DNA from: Whalleya microplaca
Taxonomy: Eukaryota; Ascomycota; Sordariomycetes; Xylariales; Xylariaceae
Direction of reading: 5' to 3'
Assembly: GCA_022497155.1 (NCBI GenBank)
Contig: MU385722.1
Coordinates: 868,001 to 932,000 of the forward strand
Length of the DNA stretch: 64,000 bases
Positions 13,190 through 25,784 of this stretch are shown here, piece after piece (the stretch's first letter is position 1; every line of letters starts with the position of its first letter). The notes under the pieces are model-generated. The model saw only the letters and a program-made list of their open reading frames with translations, was not told where the DNA came from and ran no database searches. The translations under genes were made by a program, and so were the position numbers.

Positions 13190-16097
13190 TGAGGATACTG
13201 ATGAATACGATGTCTTGAGTCCCTTGCGATTACCGCGGGTGACAGAATGTCTGGTTAGACCTAGCAGGTTATGGCACATTCTCTAGTACGCGCATCTGGA
13301 GAAATCTAGGTAGTCGTGGAGTTCGAATACATTATCCGGCACTTTGACACGGGCCGACGCAAGATTGTTATCTGGTGTCGTCTGGCGTGGCCATATTAAT
13401 GAGATGGCCTCAGTGTCAACTAACATCGATCGGCGTTGCGTACGTATCGTATCTATAATCTACGAACCACATCCCGCAGGCTGGCGTCCTCTTGGTTGCA
13501 GGTGTTCCATTTATCTACCTGGGTGCTTCTGCAAGACATTATCCCTGCACGTGGTAGTGTGTAATTCAAACGGACGAAGACTCGCCGGGGCTGTCAAATC
13601 GGATCCTTGATCAGTATCATCCAGCTGCCAGCCTACCGATCTGGCCTACAAACTTTGCTCGTTAACGCGATTCAATAAATGACAGGTCACCGACAGGTCT
13701 TGTTAGAGATTGACGAAGCCGGTGGCCGCGTGCTGTGGTCACGTCTTAAAATTCTCTAGCAACGTTTAGTAGCGTCTCCTGGCCTTCTTCTGCTTCCCGA
13801 GGGTCGATTCTATAATTATCTTCCAGGGGTCAAGTGACTCAGGTTCACCTAAGAGCTCGCTGTCTCTCAGCGTGAGAACAGAGACACCAGCATTGATTTC
13901 ATCAAAGTAACTAGTTGGGGGTCAAGTGGGCAGGTTGCAAACTCCCAATAGCTGATAGCCACAGAGCGGAATTTCACCACGAAGGGACTCGTGTAACAAG
14001 TATTCGGGTTCGTGATATTCTGTATTCACCTTCGTTTGTGTTGCGCTGGGTCTATACGAATGAAGCTCCGCGCATTGGATCTTCCAGCAGTTACGGGACA
14101 AACATGAGAACGTCTGCGTTCAATGTATGTTGAGTTTGCTCCCATTCTGCCAGTAACAGTCATGTAGATACTTACTCGAGAGGGCGGATGAGCGAGCGCT
14201 GTCACATTCTATAAGTGAATGCACCCCACAAACCCTACCTATGCCTTACGAGGTCCAGTGGCTGTGGTTTCATATAGGCTGGGCGTGGAAGCTCTCCCAT
14301 AGACAATGATCATCGTCATTTTTCGTTTGGAACCTTTCGTCACATTTTACCCCGCTGAAAATGATGAAGATACCAGAGTATGCAGGACTCAGAGCCCAGA
14401 CGGGCCTAGGGCTCACTTTCCCCCCCTTGACTTGCTTGACGCCTCTCCTATCTTCCGCAACGTCGCACGGAAGTACCGACGCACACATGCAGTGAGTGAC
14501 GAATACCTGCGTCACCTAGGTAGGCACTTATGCTCAGTTATGTATTGACATTGAGCGTTTCTGAAAGCTACGAGGAGCCAGGTCATGTCATTGTCTCACT
14601 CTCCGTTTGTATGCTCAGTAGGACGAGAGCCGTTGGCCAAAGTAACCTCATTGTGTTTGCTTTCGGCGACTCTTCCGCGAATCTCCAGCAATTGACTAGG
14701 TATTCGTCGTTACCTGTCAGTTTACTTTCTGCACAGGCAATCTGTTGCTCGATGAAAGTGGTATTGTAGACGACTCTAGTGTAATCACACGACATCGACA
14801 GCCTCTAGGAAGGCATAGTCGTGTTGGGGACCGACGCTGTTGGGCAGTTAATTGCTAGCACGATGTTGGCTGGTGTCGTCTACGTTCCTCGTGTCTGCCC
14901 ATCTTCCAACACAGGTCATGTCACCCACTGCCTTCGTCTAGCGTTGAAAATACCTACTGTAGGGGGGGATGAGGATGGTCAGAAACAAGTCCAATTCGTC
15001 TGCAACCCTCAACGACGACCCCACAGCCCTCGAATGGTGAGTAACCAAGCATCTGGGACTCAAATCTGAGAGAGTGGCGTGGGTTGATGCGAATGAGAGA
15101 TGCTGGTGTCTCAGTCCGTCCAGATGGGCCCACCTGGTGGTTCTTTACATCATCTGGAGATTAAATCGAGATTGGTTGCTCACCATTAGATCGTCTTCTG
15201 GGATGAGCAAGACCCCTGCGTTGTTGTAGGCTGACTGTTTGTGTGGGCTTTCGTCTCTCTCAGAGTGAAACGGAACACCTTGGATAACCAATTCAATCAA
15301 ATCACACATGGCCTACTTTTTGCTCTCCTCATGCAGCAGCATGCATGGAACCGCTATCCTTGAGCTTGTGTAACCTGGCCAAGTTAAGTCGACATCTCTA
15401 CCATCGACGTGACACCTGCTGTGCTATCAACAGAGCAGCAGAATGACAAGCCCTCAACAGATACCTACCTTGAAGGCTTGTTACCGTAGCTGCAAACAAC
15501 GGCCTTGGAACGTTGAGGCTGGTCTGTGGAGAGTCGTACGGGGTATAACAGTGACGGGACTTGCAGCCTCCCATTCCTTTCCATATTTTACCAAGCAACG
15601 GATATCTTCCTTTCGCCTCTGCAAACTGCCAAGTTTGATCAGCTCTTTGAAACATCTGCGTTAGACAACACGAGAGACCTGGTGAAGCTCGATCTCACCC
15701 AGCTGAAGTTCCGGGGCTGAAGAAGGGGACAAGACAAAAAAAAAAAGGGAAGAGGGAGAGAGAGAGCCAATTGTCGGACAGCGTGCCCCCTGTTACTCCT
15801 TTACAGAAACGCTTCATTGTCCCTCTTCTTCATCAATCTCTGGCCTGCAGTCGCAGAGCGAGACCAGGCCCCTTTTCAGTGGATATTATTCCGATAGGGC
15901 GCGGCTGACTCAATATCGTCCTTTGTCTCTCACGCAGCTGACCGAGAAGTCGAGGGGTGGCAAAAACAATGGTGACTCCAGCCAACTACCATCCTTCCAG
16001 CGAAGCCGGCAGACGATATAGCCGTGCTTGCCCGCCATACCCCATCCCCTATTCAGATCGCCGTTTTCTCTCATCGCACGACGCTCGAACGACCACG

Positions 16098-17512
16098 ATG
16101 ACTGAACGAGAAGTGGATTCCGAATCGTCGCAGCCTCGTAAGCGGATCGCAGTAGCGGTAAGTCAAGATCACGATCCCCTTTCAACCGGCTGCACCGGGA
16201 AAAGGTGGAGAATCACGGACGCTGACTTGAAGCACAATGAAGTGCGGCCGATGCCGCAAGCGTAAGATTCGATGCAGTGGCGACCCGGGTAACGGGCTGC
16301 CGTGTTCGAACTGCAAGAACGCGGGCTACGAACCTTGTCTCTTCCTACGGGTAACGCCCCGCCTTAGCTCTCCACGAGGAAAAACAAGCTCAGGGCCATC
16401 TCTCTAACATTTTTTTGCTCCTTCAGGTGTCTTCAACAGAGACTCAGCTGAGAAACGAGGGCGGCGACTTTGGATACAACCTTGAAGCGGCCCGGCCCTA
16501 CAGCAACCAGACTCGCATGACCGTATCTCCACTGACCTCCATGTCGCAGTATCCCGCCGACATGACAGGGGGGGATGTGATGGCTTCGTATCGTCAGAAC
16601 CAGTATCCATACGGGAGCAAAGGCTACTATTCCACCATTTCAGGATGGTCAGGGACTTACCCAGACGATGGTGTAGACTACAGCCTCAACTACACTTATC
16701 CGATGCTGAACCAAGACCCTGCTCATATGGTGCATAACTATGGGCGGTATGGTTCTGGCAAGTCAGTCTACGTCGAACCCGAGACTTCCTCTTACTCTTA
16801 TGGGAATCTTGTACATCGTCCGGCGGTGAGCAGTGATTCTCCTACTGGATTTACCATGTCCGGCATGGCCGCCTCTCTACCTAATGCTCCCGACCGTGTT
16901 GTTCCTTCGGATCGTCTCCTTCCTCAAGTCAATCGGACCTTGACGGGTTCTTCCAGTTACCGTTCCGATGGCTTGCCGAGCCACTACTCCGGCACAAAAG
17001 CCTCTCCGACAAGCACAATGTCTGAAGTTGGATACAGCAGCCTAAACTCCAGCTTTGAATCGCCATATTCAACCACCAGCACACTTCCCTCTAATATCTC
17101 GCATCGTTCTGCGAGCCACCACGACAATAGTACTTACCAGTCCGGCGCGAGCTCTGCCTCCGAAGCAATTTACGCCCCCGGCGAACAGTCCCTCCGTTCT
17201 GCCGAAGACTCCAGCTCCAGCCTCAGCTATATCTACAGCGACAGCAAACCATTCAGCTCACGACGAGATTCCCAGTCGAGCGGTGGAGCCAGTACCGGGT
17301 CAGTTCTTCCCAACGGCCACGTCTATGTTCCGGAATCCCATCATCCTCATACCTCATCGCAAAACTATGTAGTGTCTGGAGTGGCCGCTTCACAAGGGAG
17401 CGGAGTGGATGGAGCTACTGCGCCGGCAAGTCGAGGAAGTGGCGGTAGCGGATCCTCGCATGTGCATGCGGACGGCCACCGACGATCGGCGGGAAACCTC
17501 CGTGGGGGATAA
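16098..17512 (+). CDS. Zn2Cys6 (GAL4-type) transcription factor
   Basis: The protein has 417 residues from three exons (16098-16157, 16243-16350 and 16427-17512), all joined in phase 0 by introns of 85 and 76 nt. The first exon ends in a basic segment (RKRIAVA). The second exon is exactly the zinc cluster, residues 21-52, with Cys21, Cys24, Cys31, Cys41, Cys44 and Cys52 (C-x2-C-x6-C-x9-C-x2-C-x7-C). The remaining 365 residues are rich in Ser, Tyr, Gly and Thr with no fungal-TF middle homology domain visible, suggesting a disordered activation region. It should bind DNA, usually CGG-type sites, in the nucleus. An in-frame ATG at 15969 upstream could extend the N terminus. It lies more than 20 kb from the metabolite genes, so it is probably not their cluster regulator. 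Confidence 0.85.
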
Positions 17513-19318
17513 TCTACCGCCCTATATTCCCGTATCCCGGTTGGCTGAACATCTGGGCGGTGGTGATATGCCGTGTGACGTGTCTTGGAGGGTGGCGGGG
17601 TCAGTCAGTCAGTCAGTATGTACGCATGCCTTGGACGACAAACATCTGCTGTCAGGTACAGAGAGAACTCTTGGCAGTTTGTCTTTCTTGTTTTTCTCCT
17701 CTCTTTCTGGACCAAGACAAGACAGAGCTGCCTGCGTACGAATCGCACTCCTTGTGGTCTCTCTCGTTATGGGGGGCTTTTTCTTTTTCCTGGTTTCCAC
17801 CCGCCTTTCCCCTTTCCCTAAAATCCCGATCATGACCTCTATCCTACCCTACATACCTTTGGATGCCTTGATGGTAATGGCGCCGCTGCTAGCCCCTGTT
17901 AGCCACAGGGTTTCATCAATACCTAACCCTTCTTACCTCAACCGAACACCAAAGCCATATACAATTCCTTCCTCAAGTCCCGGCCATCCGGAGATTCAAC
18001 TATTCAACATGGGTAAACTAGAATTTTGACAGTGCAGGGGCCGGGTTATGTAAGGCGCTTCGTATTGCCGGCCGGGATTGTGCGAGGATGCATGGACGGT
18101 TTTGCAGCCGTTTGGGCATCATTCCCGATCCCTTCTATGCATGGCGTGTCGGTTACGTTCCACCTATACCTCGCCGATCCCCATCCGCGCACTAGAGCCA
18201 ATGCTGTGTCTCTCACCTGCCTTGCCTGGCACAGCCTCGTCATCAAAGGCTGATTCCGAGGAACCGGGGGGTGAAACTACTAATTGCTTGTACACAATTG
18301 TCGGTTACTTGGTGGTGTGTGCATGTATGTGTGTATGTCTGCCTATCCGTTTTTCTGCAGTCGACTTGTTTTCCGACTTCATTTTGCTTCTCATATCCGG
18401 AACTGCGTTCTAGAAGTTCCAACTTTACAACATCGAATCCAGCACGGAAGCCGTACTTTTTCCGGTCAGATCTCGAGATATCTATCATCAACCCAGGCAG
18501 CATAAAACATGGACAGAGCATTCCGGCGGCGAGGAAATTGGATTGGGGAAAGACAAAAAAAGATTAGCAACTTGTTATTATCATTACTGTTGCATCGGCA
18601 TTTACGCTAGCCGATGTGAGGACTTGGCATTATGGAATGCTCAGTTTTGGGAGGTACTTCTAGTGTGTAATCCTTGGTTGCTTTGCCCTTGTTTACGAGA
18701 GAATGCCAAATGGTATCTAGTGGTCTCATGGCAGTGCCGGCTATCTTCTCAAAAACATACTCATCATCACAAGGATGTGCACGGTTCAACCTCCTCATTC
18801 TTACAAGAAATCGTCATAGGTCACCCTAGCTTTTCGAAACTACATAGGACTGGGCTGTGGTTGCAATACCCCTTATACTCAGCGTAAGATGGATAGTTCA
18901 TGACAGATTAGATCCGATAGAGCATCTTCAGAACATACTATTATACCGTCTCAGAGACTATTGAATCAGGGATCCTGAAGCTTTTGCCATCATTCCTAAC
19001 TACCAAGTATATCACCGATAGACCATCCCAGATATAGAGACATCTGGTAGTATAGCAAATAGGTGTTTCGGTGTTCTTGACAGACACTCGTTTAGCCTGA
19101 AAGTCGCGCGAAGCTTGCGTCTCTTATTGATACCCAAGAACAAGAGCATTTGTACGTGAGGATCGGAAACGAGCCGTTTAGCTACCCTTGCAACTAGTTG
19201 CTCTCGAACGGCCTCATCGATACCAACAACAGACAACTACGGATTACATAGCGAGTTATCAACAATAGACAGCTCTGCATCGTGCTCACGAAATTGACAG
19301 GTATCGGTGAAATCAAGT
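17513..19318. other. Intergenic region between convergent genes
   Basis: This stretch separates the 3' ends of the transcription factor and of the dehydrogenase. A TGTATG-rich tract lies near 18310-18345. A frame that overlaps the transcription factor end and runs to 18029 has no recognisable domain. I see no supported gene. Confidence 0.5.
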
Positions 19319-20269
19319 CTACACTACTAGCCTTACTTTCAATTTGTCTCCTCCCACAATCTCGGCTTCACGCCCAAGCAGCTCGTTCATGTCCCATGTA
19401 GAGCTCAGATACCTCCCAGCTAGCCATTCACGACGTTCGCTTGTGAGCCAAGTAACCGTGTCGGCGGCCAGATTAACGTCGTCATTGAGACTGGGTAACG
19501 TTTCTGGCGGCATACCCTTCTCAGCCAATTGAGTTAGCACGGCACCAGGGTGCACAGAGTACGCCACTAGCCCCTTGTTTCCAGCCTCAACCATCAGGAA
19601 TTCTGTCAATTTCAGCACCGCTAGTTTCGAGGTCCCGTATGCAGAAGCCATCGGCCGAAGATTGTGTGCTGCAACGCTAGAGGTGTTTACCATCGTGCTC
19701 GGACCGTCGGGGCTAGAGAGCAGTAGTGGAAGGAAGTATTTGCTCACGAGGTAGACTCCCCTGAGGTTGACTTCCATCGTCTTCCACCAGGAAGTAGTGT
19801 CCGAGTCAGTCACAGCACGAGCTGGGGTCATAAACCCAGCATTGTTGACGAGAACGTCCAGTTTGCCCTTCAGCTCTTTTTCGATGATTAGGGCACATTT
19901 GCGGACGCTTTCCTCGTCCGTAACGTCTAGCTTAGTGAGGACAATCTGCGGAGCATCATGGCCTTTTTCATTAGCCGCCGCAATCATATCGCTAGCTAAC
20001 CGACCAAAATCTTCAGAGATGTCTCCCACAGCGATGGCTCTGGCTCCTGCCCTGGCGAAAGACACAGCAGTGGCCCTTCCGATGCCTCTGGTGCCGCCTG
20101 TAATCAGGATGTGGTGGCCTACATGGCTAGACGTCGCAATAAGCGGATACGAAGATTGGTGTATAGTGGAAGTGAATGTTGCACCTGCAATTGATCAGGA
20201 GACTGATCCGCTCAGAAGGACGATCGGATACTGACCATTTTCGGGTGGAACTGGGGGGTAAGATGCCAT
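19319..20269 (-). CDS. Short-chain dehydrogenase/reductase
   Basis: The protein has 299 residues from two exons (20236-20269 and 19319-20184) separated by a 51-nt intron. The start MASYPPVPPENGATF is the typical N terminus of this fungal classical SDR group. The cofactor motif TGGTRGIG is at residues 40-47, the NNAG motif at 125-128, the catalytic Ser at about 181 (NTSS), and Tyr194 and Lys198 form YGTSK. A Rossmann-fold NAD(P)-dependent oxidoreductase acting on an alcohol or carbonyl is therefore well supported. The substrate cannot be inferred. No signal peptide is visible, so it is probably cytosolic. Its neighbours (transcription factor, S28 peptidase) do not suggest a pathway. Confidence 0.9.
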
Positions 20270-20666
20270 GATAAGAATTTATACCTATTTCAAAAAGATA
20301 ATTCAAGATCCGCAAATGGTATAATTCTTAGGATAGTGATTGCAGTGGTCTGCTCAATTATTTGTCGTTGCTATTCTGTATGAACTTCATGAGAGTTGTT
20401 AATGTAGATACGACAATTGGAGTTATCATAATGTCCGATGGCGTTAAGATATACATGCGTACCTATTAATAATGTATATGCCTTCCGTCAGGAGTGTGGA
20501 TTATCAGAGGGGGTAAGTCCAATTGGAGTTAGCCTGATACATGTAATAAGTTAAAGAGGTACGCAGGTATGACGACGTCAGGATCCTGTTCATCGATCTC
20601 AGTTTAAACATCGACACCCCCATGCATTCTACCATTCAAATATAGGATCCATGAGATTTGGAATTG

Positions 20667-20711
20667 AGGTTCGGTTTAGCTATCTAAAGTGGCAGGTGGC
20701 CTGATATATAT
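20667..20711 (+). repeat. Dispersed repeat, copy a
   Basis: This copy has the shape GGTTTAGCTATCTAAAGTGGC followed by a GGTGGCCTG segment and a TA-rich run. It resembles the copies at 21390, 24795 (opposite strand) and 26647. Confidence 0.65.
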
Positions 20712-21389
20712 AATCAACCCCGACGAAATAGTTTTTAACCACAGGTACTAGTCTCTGACTCTCAAATGAATACTTACACGGCTTGTGAATGGTAATAGTT
20801 GCAAGAGACTTTTGTTGAGCTACCGATCATATATATAATGTACCTATCTCGATCGTCTCTTAGGTATTCTTTCGAGTGTAAGTTTCTAACCTACTATGGC
20901 TAGATTGTGGTAAATGGAAGAATAACTATAAGACTAATTGGTTAAAGCTCTAGAATTGGTAGTTCCATTGGTTTTTTGGTTTTTTTTTCTTCTCTCTTCT
21001 TTGAGAGCTAGACCGCTGACACCAGTCCTATAAGTCGCAAGCGTGCCGTTGACACATTCATACGTGATGAAGCAATGAAAAAATCGACCGAAGCTTTCCG
21101 AATTAGCATTACTGGGGTGCGATGCTTACGCTGCCCCGCCTTGTCGTACCAGAAAAAAAAATTCATAACGTGGCTATTCTCATAAGTTCACAATCAGCGC
21201 AGCAACTTCTCTCACAAGGGCGAGTCCAAGGTTGGATCTGCCGATCGCAAAAAACTGCAGACTAAACTACTCACCGAGGCGCTAGAATGCAATGAGTATC
21301 CCGTTTCGTGCAGGTTGATCCATCACTTGAGCGCATGCCGTGTCCTAGGCCAACCGAGTGTTCAAATACAGGTTTAACAAGACTCGATT

Positions 21390-21439
21390 GGCTTAGGTTT
21401 AGCTACTCTAGAGTGGCGGATAGCCTTGCTATATACACG
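21390..21439 (+). repeat. Dispersed repeat, copy b
   Basis: The core GTTTAGCTACTCTAGAGTGG is followed by a GGATAGCCTTGCTATATAC segment. It is in the same orientation as the copies at 20667 and 26647. Confidence 0.65.
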
Positions 21440-21821
21440 CAAGGCTAACGGGTGCCCTGAACTTCACCTAGTCTTTAATCCATAGCTTAACACTAGGTAT
21501 ATGTAGGTTTACAGTATGTCACAGACGGCAGAATCACATATAAGCAGTCCTCCCCCATTCGCACACCCTGTAGGCAAAGATTTGATAATCTAAAGCATCG
21601 AAGTCTTGGCCTGTACTTGTGATAGTGTGACGGACGGTGGGCTCAAAATATACGCTGCTATCTGTTTATGGGCCTTGTCGATTGGTATTCTAAAGTTCTA
21701 GTGCCTAGAACTAGGTAATTATAATAGTACCTTATCTCATGAAAGTAACGGACTCGAGAATAATACCTGGCCATAACACTAATTCTAGTCCATGTTGCTG
21801 CATACTCTCATGCGCCAGGCT

Positions 21822-23801
21822 CTATATGGCTACTCTTACACACCTAGGCGACGGGATATCCTGGGGACAGTTGGCAGGATCATAAAAGTCCAGCGTCCAG
21901 CTCTTCATGTGCGCCACAATGTGGTTGATAGCGGTGGCCACATTCTTGTTGACTGAATTACTAATAAGGAGGTCGTTGCAGTGCCGCGAGCCGGGTATGA
22001 CGATGTGCGGCACCGCTGGGGTTGACGGCAGTGGGCCGCCGGGGCGAAATTTGCTAGCCACGGATGCAGAGCGCCAGGGGTCAAATTCCCCATTTACGAA
22101 GAGCAGTCGTGACTCGACGTCCAGTGATTCGGGTAAGTGCCAACCCTTGGTGTGCGCGTTGATGTCGGCAGCCGTCTTGCCGAGGGCACTGGCGAAGGTA
22201 TACTCGCCCTCCTGCGGGAAGTACAACTTGCATTGACGTTGATAGTACCTGGCAGTGGCAAGTCGGGTGAAAATGGTTGGTCGACTTACAGGTGCGCCAC
22301 TGCATTCCTGTCAGAATGTGCAGTTGTATGTACGGCGGACCCAAGAGTGTGCTCTTACGTTTGATAATAGAAAAAGGGATCATTGCAAGTCATCCAGACC
22401 CAGGGCCGGTCCCCGGTATTCGCCGCTGTATGATCTGTGAAAAGGGGGCTCGTGGCGTTGTAGGTATCAAAGCATGCAACGCTGTTTCGATGTTCCCACT
22501 CCTTATACCCGTACCCAGCACAGTCTAGCCCTCGTTAGTTTGGGATTGGATGATAAGAGCATGGAATACTTGCACCCTGGCAGATACGCGGCTTTAAACC
22601 ATTTTGCAAAGTTAGGAAGAGCCTTCTTCAAGCCTACTCCATCTGAGTTGGTAAGATGAGCTGTTGAATTTGACAAGGCTCCTTCGATCGCATCACACCT
22701 GTAGGTACCGCAGTCAGCTTATACTTCCCGTTGAACCACGTCCAAAGTACGAGACGCCCCGAAAACGCCGATATGCCCAGTCAACAGGCCAATGAAAGCA
22801 GACGCAGATCGCGCCGTCCCCGAGGCGAGTCACCTACATCTGGTAGAAGACGGGGTACCCGGAAGTCAACTGAATACTCTGCCAGGCCCAGATGGGAGAG
22901 CAGATGGCCCTAATGCGTCCAGTTATGAGTTAGCGAAGCAAGGACCGAAGAACAACAGGTGATTTACGCACGAAGCAGCGTCATCCAAGTGCTGGACATC
23001 CTGGAGCCCAAATAACTGCTTTAGATCGGCCTTCTCCTTATGTGACCCGTGGGTGAATACCTTGTCAACGTAATCGACAATGGCACTATAGTCCTTGGAA
23101 CAGTTCTTGGGCATTCCGTCCTGAATAGCATAGAAATACTGCCAGTACTCGTATATTGCCTCTACTGGACCACTGCTGGCGTGGGTGGCCCAAAAGGTGC
23201 CAGGCGCCAAGCTCTCAATCCATGCACCCAACGCTCCTGAATAAGATCCTCCGACCCAAACATACGGAACTTTTGGCGCATTCGATGAGCCGTTCTTGTC
23301 GAACGGAAGCTCAGCAGCTCGAGCAAAGCGAACGAAATCGGCCACAGCTTGATCAAGATTCAGGAACTGGAGGTTCTTCGTCGACTGGGTCTTATAGGGT
23401 GTGCTGTTGCCCCAATAACGATGCTCGACCATGACAACCGCACCACCTACTTCTTTCGCAATCAAACCCGTTAAAGCCTGATCACCCAGGTAAGAGATGA
23501 ATTCTGAAGCCGCGGACTCCCCAGGCGTGAATAATATGATCGGTGAACCTGGGCCTTGCCAGAACGTCGTGTTATACCAAAATGTCTGCTTGAACGTGCC
23601 TAATCCCGGCCTGCTGTGATCAATGTATTGTTTGAAATAAGAAATGCCACTGGTTGGGTCTCTGGGATCTGCAAGAGCGGCTAGTACGTCGTCACTAACT
23701 TTCTCGGCCACTGGGAGGGGCCGAGGCGGAGCGATGGTACCAGCGGTACGCAAGTAGATTGCCGAAAAGAACAATACATTCTGCAACACGAAGCTCCTCA
23801 T
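21822..23801 (-). CDS. Secreted serine peptidase of family S28 (prolyl carboxypeptidase-like)
   Basis: The protein has 556 residues from five exons: 22972-23801, 22838-22909, 22574-22698, 22359-22524 and 21822-22299. Phases match throughout, with introns of 62, 139, 49 and 59 nt. Residues 1-22 form a signal peptide. The catalytic triad is Ser186 in GGSYSGAL, Asp471 in NGEFDPW and His504 in SRHCND. A YLPGYC segment and a YYQRQC segment typical of the family are also present. S28 enzymes cleave after proline and are usually secreted or vacuolar. The third intron begins with GC (GT|GCAAGT) and ends with TAG; only this donor keeps the frame and yields the YLPGYC motif. The start at 23801 was chosen because it begins the signal peptide; the open frame extends further upstream without a signal-like start. 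Confidence 0.92.
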
Positions 23802-25318
23802 CTTGGCTATTATACCCCAGAATTGGCATAGGGAAATGAAGTGTAGTAGCGCTAACAAACTTCTAGAGTGGCCAGAGGATGGCTCACGTGGTAAATAACC
23901 ACAACGGGGAGGGTGAGTAGTTGGAAGGGGAGCGAGGAACGGGTATTTAGTACTGGTATAATATTCCCCTTCCTTTACATGAACAGTCCTGACGGGATCT
24001 TGCAGGAAGATTTGCAAGGGGAAATGGGTTAAGCACTTCATATACAGATGAGTGCGTGGTGGTACATGGACCGGCTAGCCACAAATGTAGCTGCCCACGC
24101 TTTTTGGTCTAATTTCTGGTAAGATGCACTGATTAGGATGGAAACAAGCTAGGATGGGAACAGGCACGGCTGAGTGGCCAGGCTGCGGGGCGGGTTGCCG
24201 TGCCCGAGCGTGGCAGATTTTGTCACGGAGACACGACAGAAGTTCTATGACGATACCGGATGGATCATGGTTACTGGATGAAAACGAAGCTTGTGAAGTC
24301 CCCAGCTCCAGACGTTGACTAGTCACATTGGACTATGCATCAATGAGAACTCGAGCCACGATGTGAATAGAGTCCAAGGTCAGAAACTGCTCCGTCAATC
24401 TAGAAGGTCGGGTCGGGCCTTGGTGGCAAGCGTCCGAAGCAGTGGGGGAACAGCGCGCAAATGCTGTCTAGGACTATGTCACCCAAAAGTTCCACGGGTG
24501 TATCGTATGGATGTGAAGCTTGACAAGATCAAGTTGCAAACTTATATGCACCTGTGACTTGTATGACAAGGTTGTTTGTGTATGTGACACCGGTTATCTA
24601 GCAAGTGTCCTAAGTGTCCTCAGCTTGGCGTGTAGGTGTGTCTAGGCTCCTGGATTTCTAGCCTACCAGATGTACTGTTGATTGGAAGTTACGCAGGCTT
24701 GTGGAGTGAAGTAAAGATGCCAATTGTGTGTTGATTTGAGGGTCAAGGACTCGTACAGTGTAAGACATCTCGTGGGTATTTTTATATATATATATATATA
24801 TAGAAGGCCATCTGCCACATTAGGTAGCTGAACCTCGAGTCAATTAAGCCTTATTAGCCCTGTCTCATAATAAGAAGAGCATACTAGATTAGGAAGAGAT
24901 AGTCACCTGATCCCGTAAGTCAGACAGTACTGCGATAGAGTGTGGGCTTTATACTTAGAGATATAGCCGCACGCACCCTTATGCAAAGTTCGGTTTCGAT
25001 TTTTCCTTTCACTTTTCGGAACTTCGGGCTTTCCAGACTTACACGCAGTCTAGTTGCGTTCATTTTGATCAATGTGACTTAGATTGAGTGACCATTACTT
25101 AGCTGCTGAATTCCATACGCCGTGTGAGTTGTAGAATCATTTTCTTGTGGCATAGAAATACACCGCTCGGTGTGTTGGTGTCATGGTGAAGAAACGGCTG
25201 CACGAATATATAATATGCACATTGGCATTCCGTCGATCGTTGTCGTAATGCGACTTGGGCGATAGATAATATGTACAGTGCCCCTTTCCCGCTATCAGAC
25301 AGAACCATGGCTGAGTCC
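23802..25318. other. Intergenic region
   Basis: This stretch holds the promoter side of the peptidase gene and the 3' flank of NDUFB7. It contains a TA dinucleotide run (24784-24802) followed by an inverted copy of the dispersed repeat (24795-24836). No gene is supported. Confidence 0.55.
24795..24836 (-). repeat. Dispersed repeat, copy c (inverted)
   Basis: Read on the minus strand it gives GAGGTTCAGCTACC, then a GTGGCAGATGGCC segment and a TA-rich tail, matching the copies at 20667, 21390 and 26647. Its TA-rich tail merges with the TA microsatellite at 24784. Confidence 0.65.
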
Positions 25319-25784
25319 TCAGTTACTCCGCGCGCCGTCCTTAGATGCCCGAAGCTCGTCCATCTTGGCTACCCGCTTCTTGAACTCGACATACTGGCAT
25401 TTCTCGTAGCTGTGTCGCTCATCCTGAAGGCAAGATGTGCCATGTCAGTGTATGCGCACAGGTGCCAGAAGGGTAGAGAAGAGAAGAAAAGGAGGCTGGG
25501 CTGGAGATTCACGTACAGTGCACTTCCAGGGCAAGTAGTATGTGTCGACGCGGCATCGATTGAGGGGGATGAGGAGGTTCGCGCAACTGTCGCGGTAGGC
25601 CAGAGGAAGCTTGGCGTCTCGCATCTCCTCCCGCGTAGCTTCTGCTGTACTGTCAGCCGCCTCTCTCTCTCTTTCTCCCCCTCTTCCTATATATCTTTGC
25701 TGGTTTCTATGGGGCCATTGAAGATGGAAGACATCATTACGTACTTGCGGGAGCGTCGGATGAGCTCGACGGGAGACCCATCAT
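25319..25784 (-). CDS. NADH-ubiquinone oxidoreductase B18 subunit (NDUFB7)
   Basis: The protein has 93 residues from three small exons (25741-25784, 25517-25649 and 25319-25423) joined across introns of 91 and 93 nt with matching phases. The core reads EMRDAKLPLAYRDSCANLL and then PLNRCR, YYLPWKC and SYEKCQYVEF. This gives the paired CX9C cysteine pattern of the B18 family; the last intron falls directly after the WKCT segment. Family knowledge: NDUFB7 is an accessory subunit of mitochondrial complex I on the intermembrane-space side, imported through the Mia40 disulfide relay and needing no cleaved presequence, consistent with the short N terminus here. Two adjacent ATGs (25784 and 25781) could both start translation. 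A 193-codon frame on the opposite strand is a shadow of this gene. Confidence 0.9.

Larger units (their letters stand above)
7723..16097. other. Gene desert of about 8.4 kb
   Basis: No gene could be supported on either strand. Open frames are short (at most about 120 codons), lack family motifs, and could not be joined through splice sites of matching phase. The region contains a CAG microsatellite (12121-12164), a GGTGAT/GATGAT microsatellite (13141-13189) and scattered CCTAGG palindromes (for example 11322 and 14515). Small multi-exon genes or non-coding RNAs could be missed by eye. Confidence 0.5.
20270..21821. other. Intergenic region with dispersed repeat copies
   Basis: AT-rich DNA lies between the divergent 5' end of the dehydrogenase and the 3' end of the peptidase. 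It carries two copies of a dispersed repeat (20667-20711 and 21390-21439) and poly-T and poly-A tracts near 20975 and 21155. No gene is supported. Confidence 0.6.

Noticed and set aside
17409..18029. 206-codon frame overlapping the transcription factor 3' end
   Set aside because: It overlaps the well-supported reading frame in another phase and continues into non-coding-like sequence with no domain.
22300..22358. An extra 18-nt micro-exon in the peptidase gene
   Set aside because: Using the acceptor TGCAG at 22300 and reading straight through gives a continuous family-like segment (GAPVSRPTIFTRLATA), so no micro-exon is needed.
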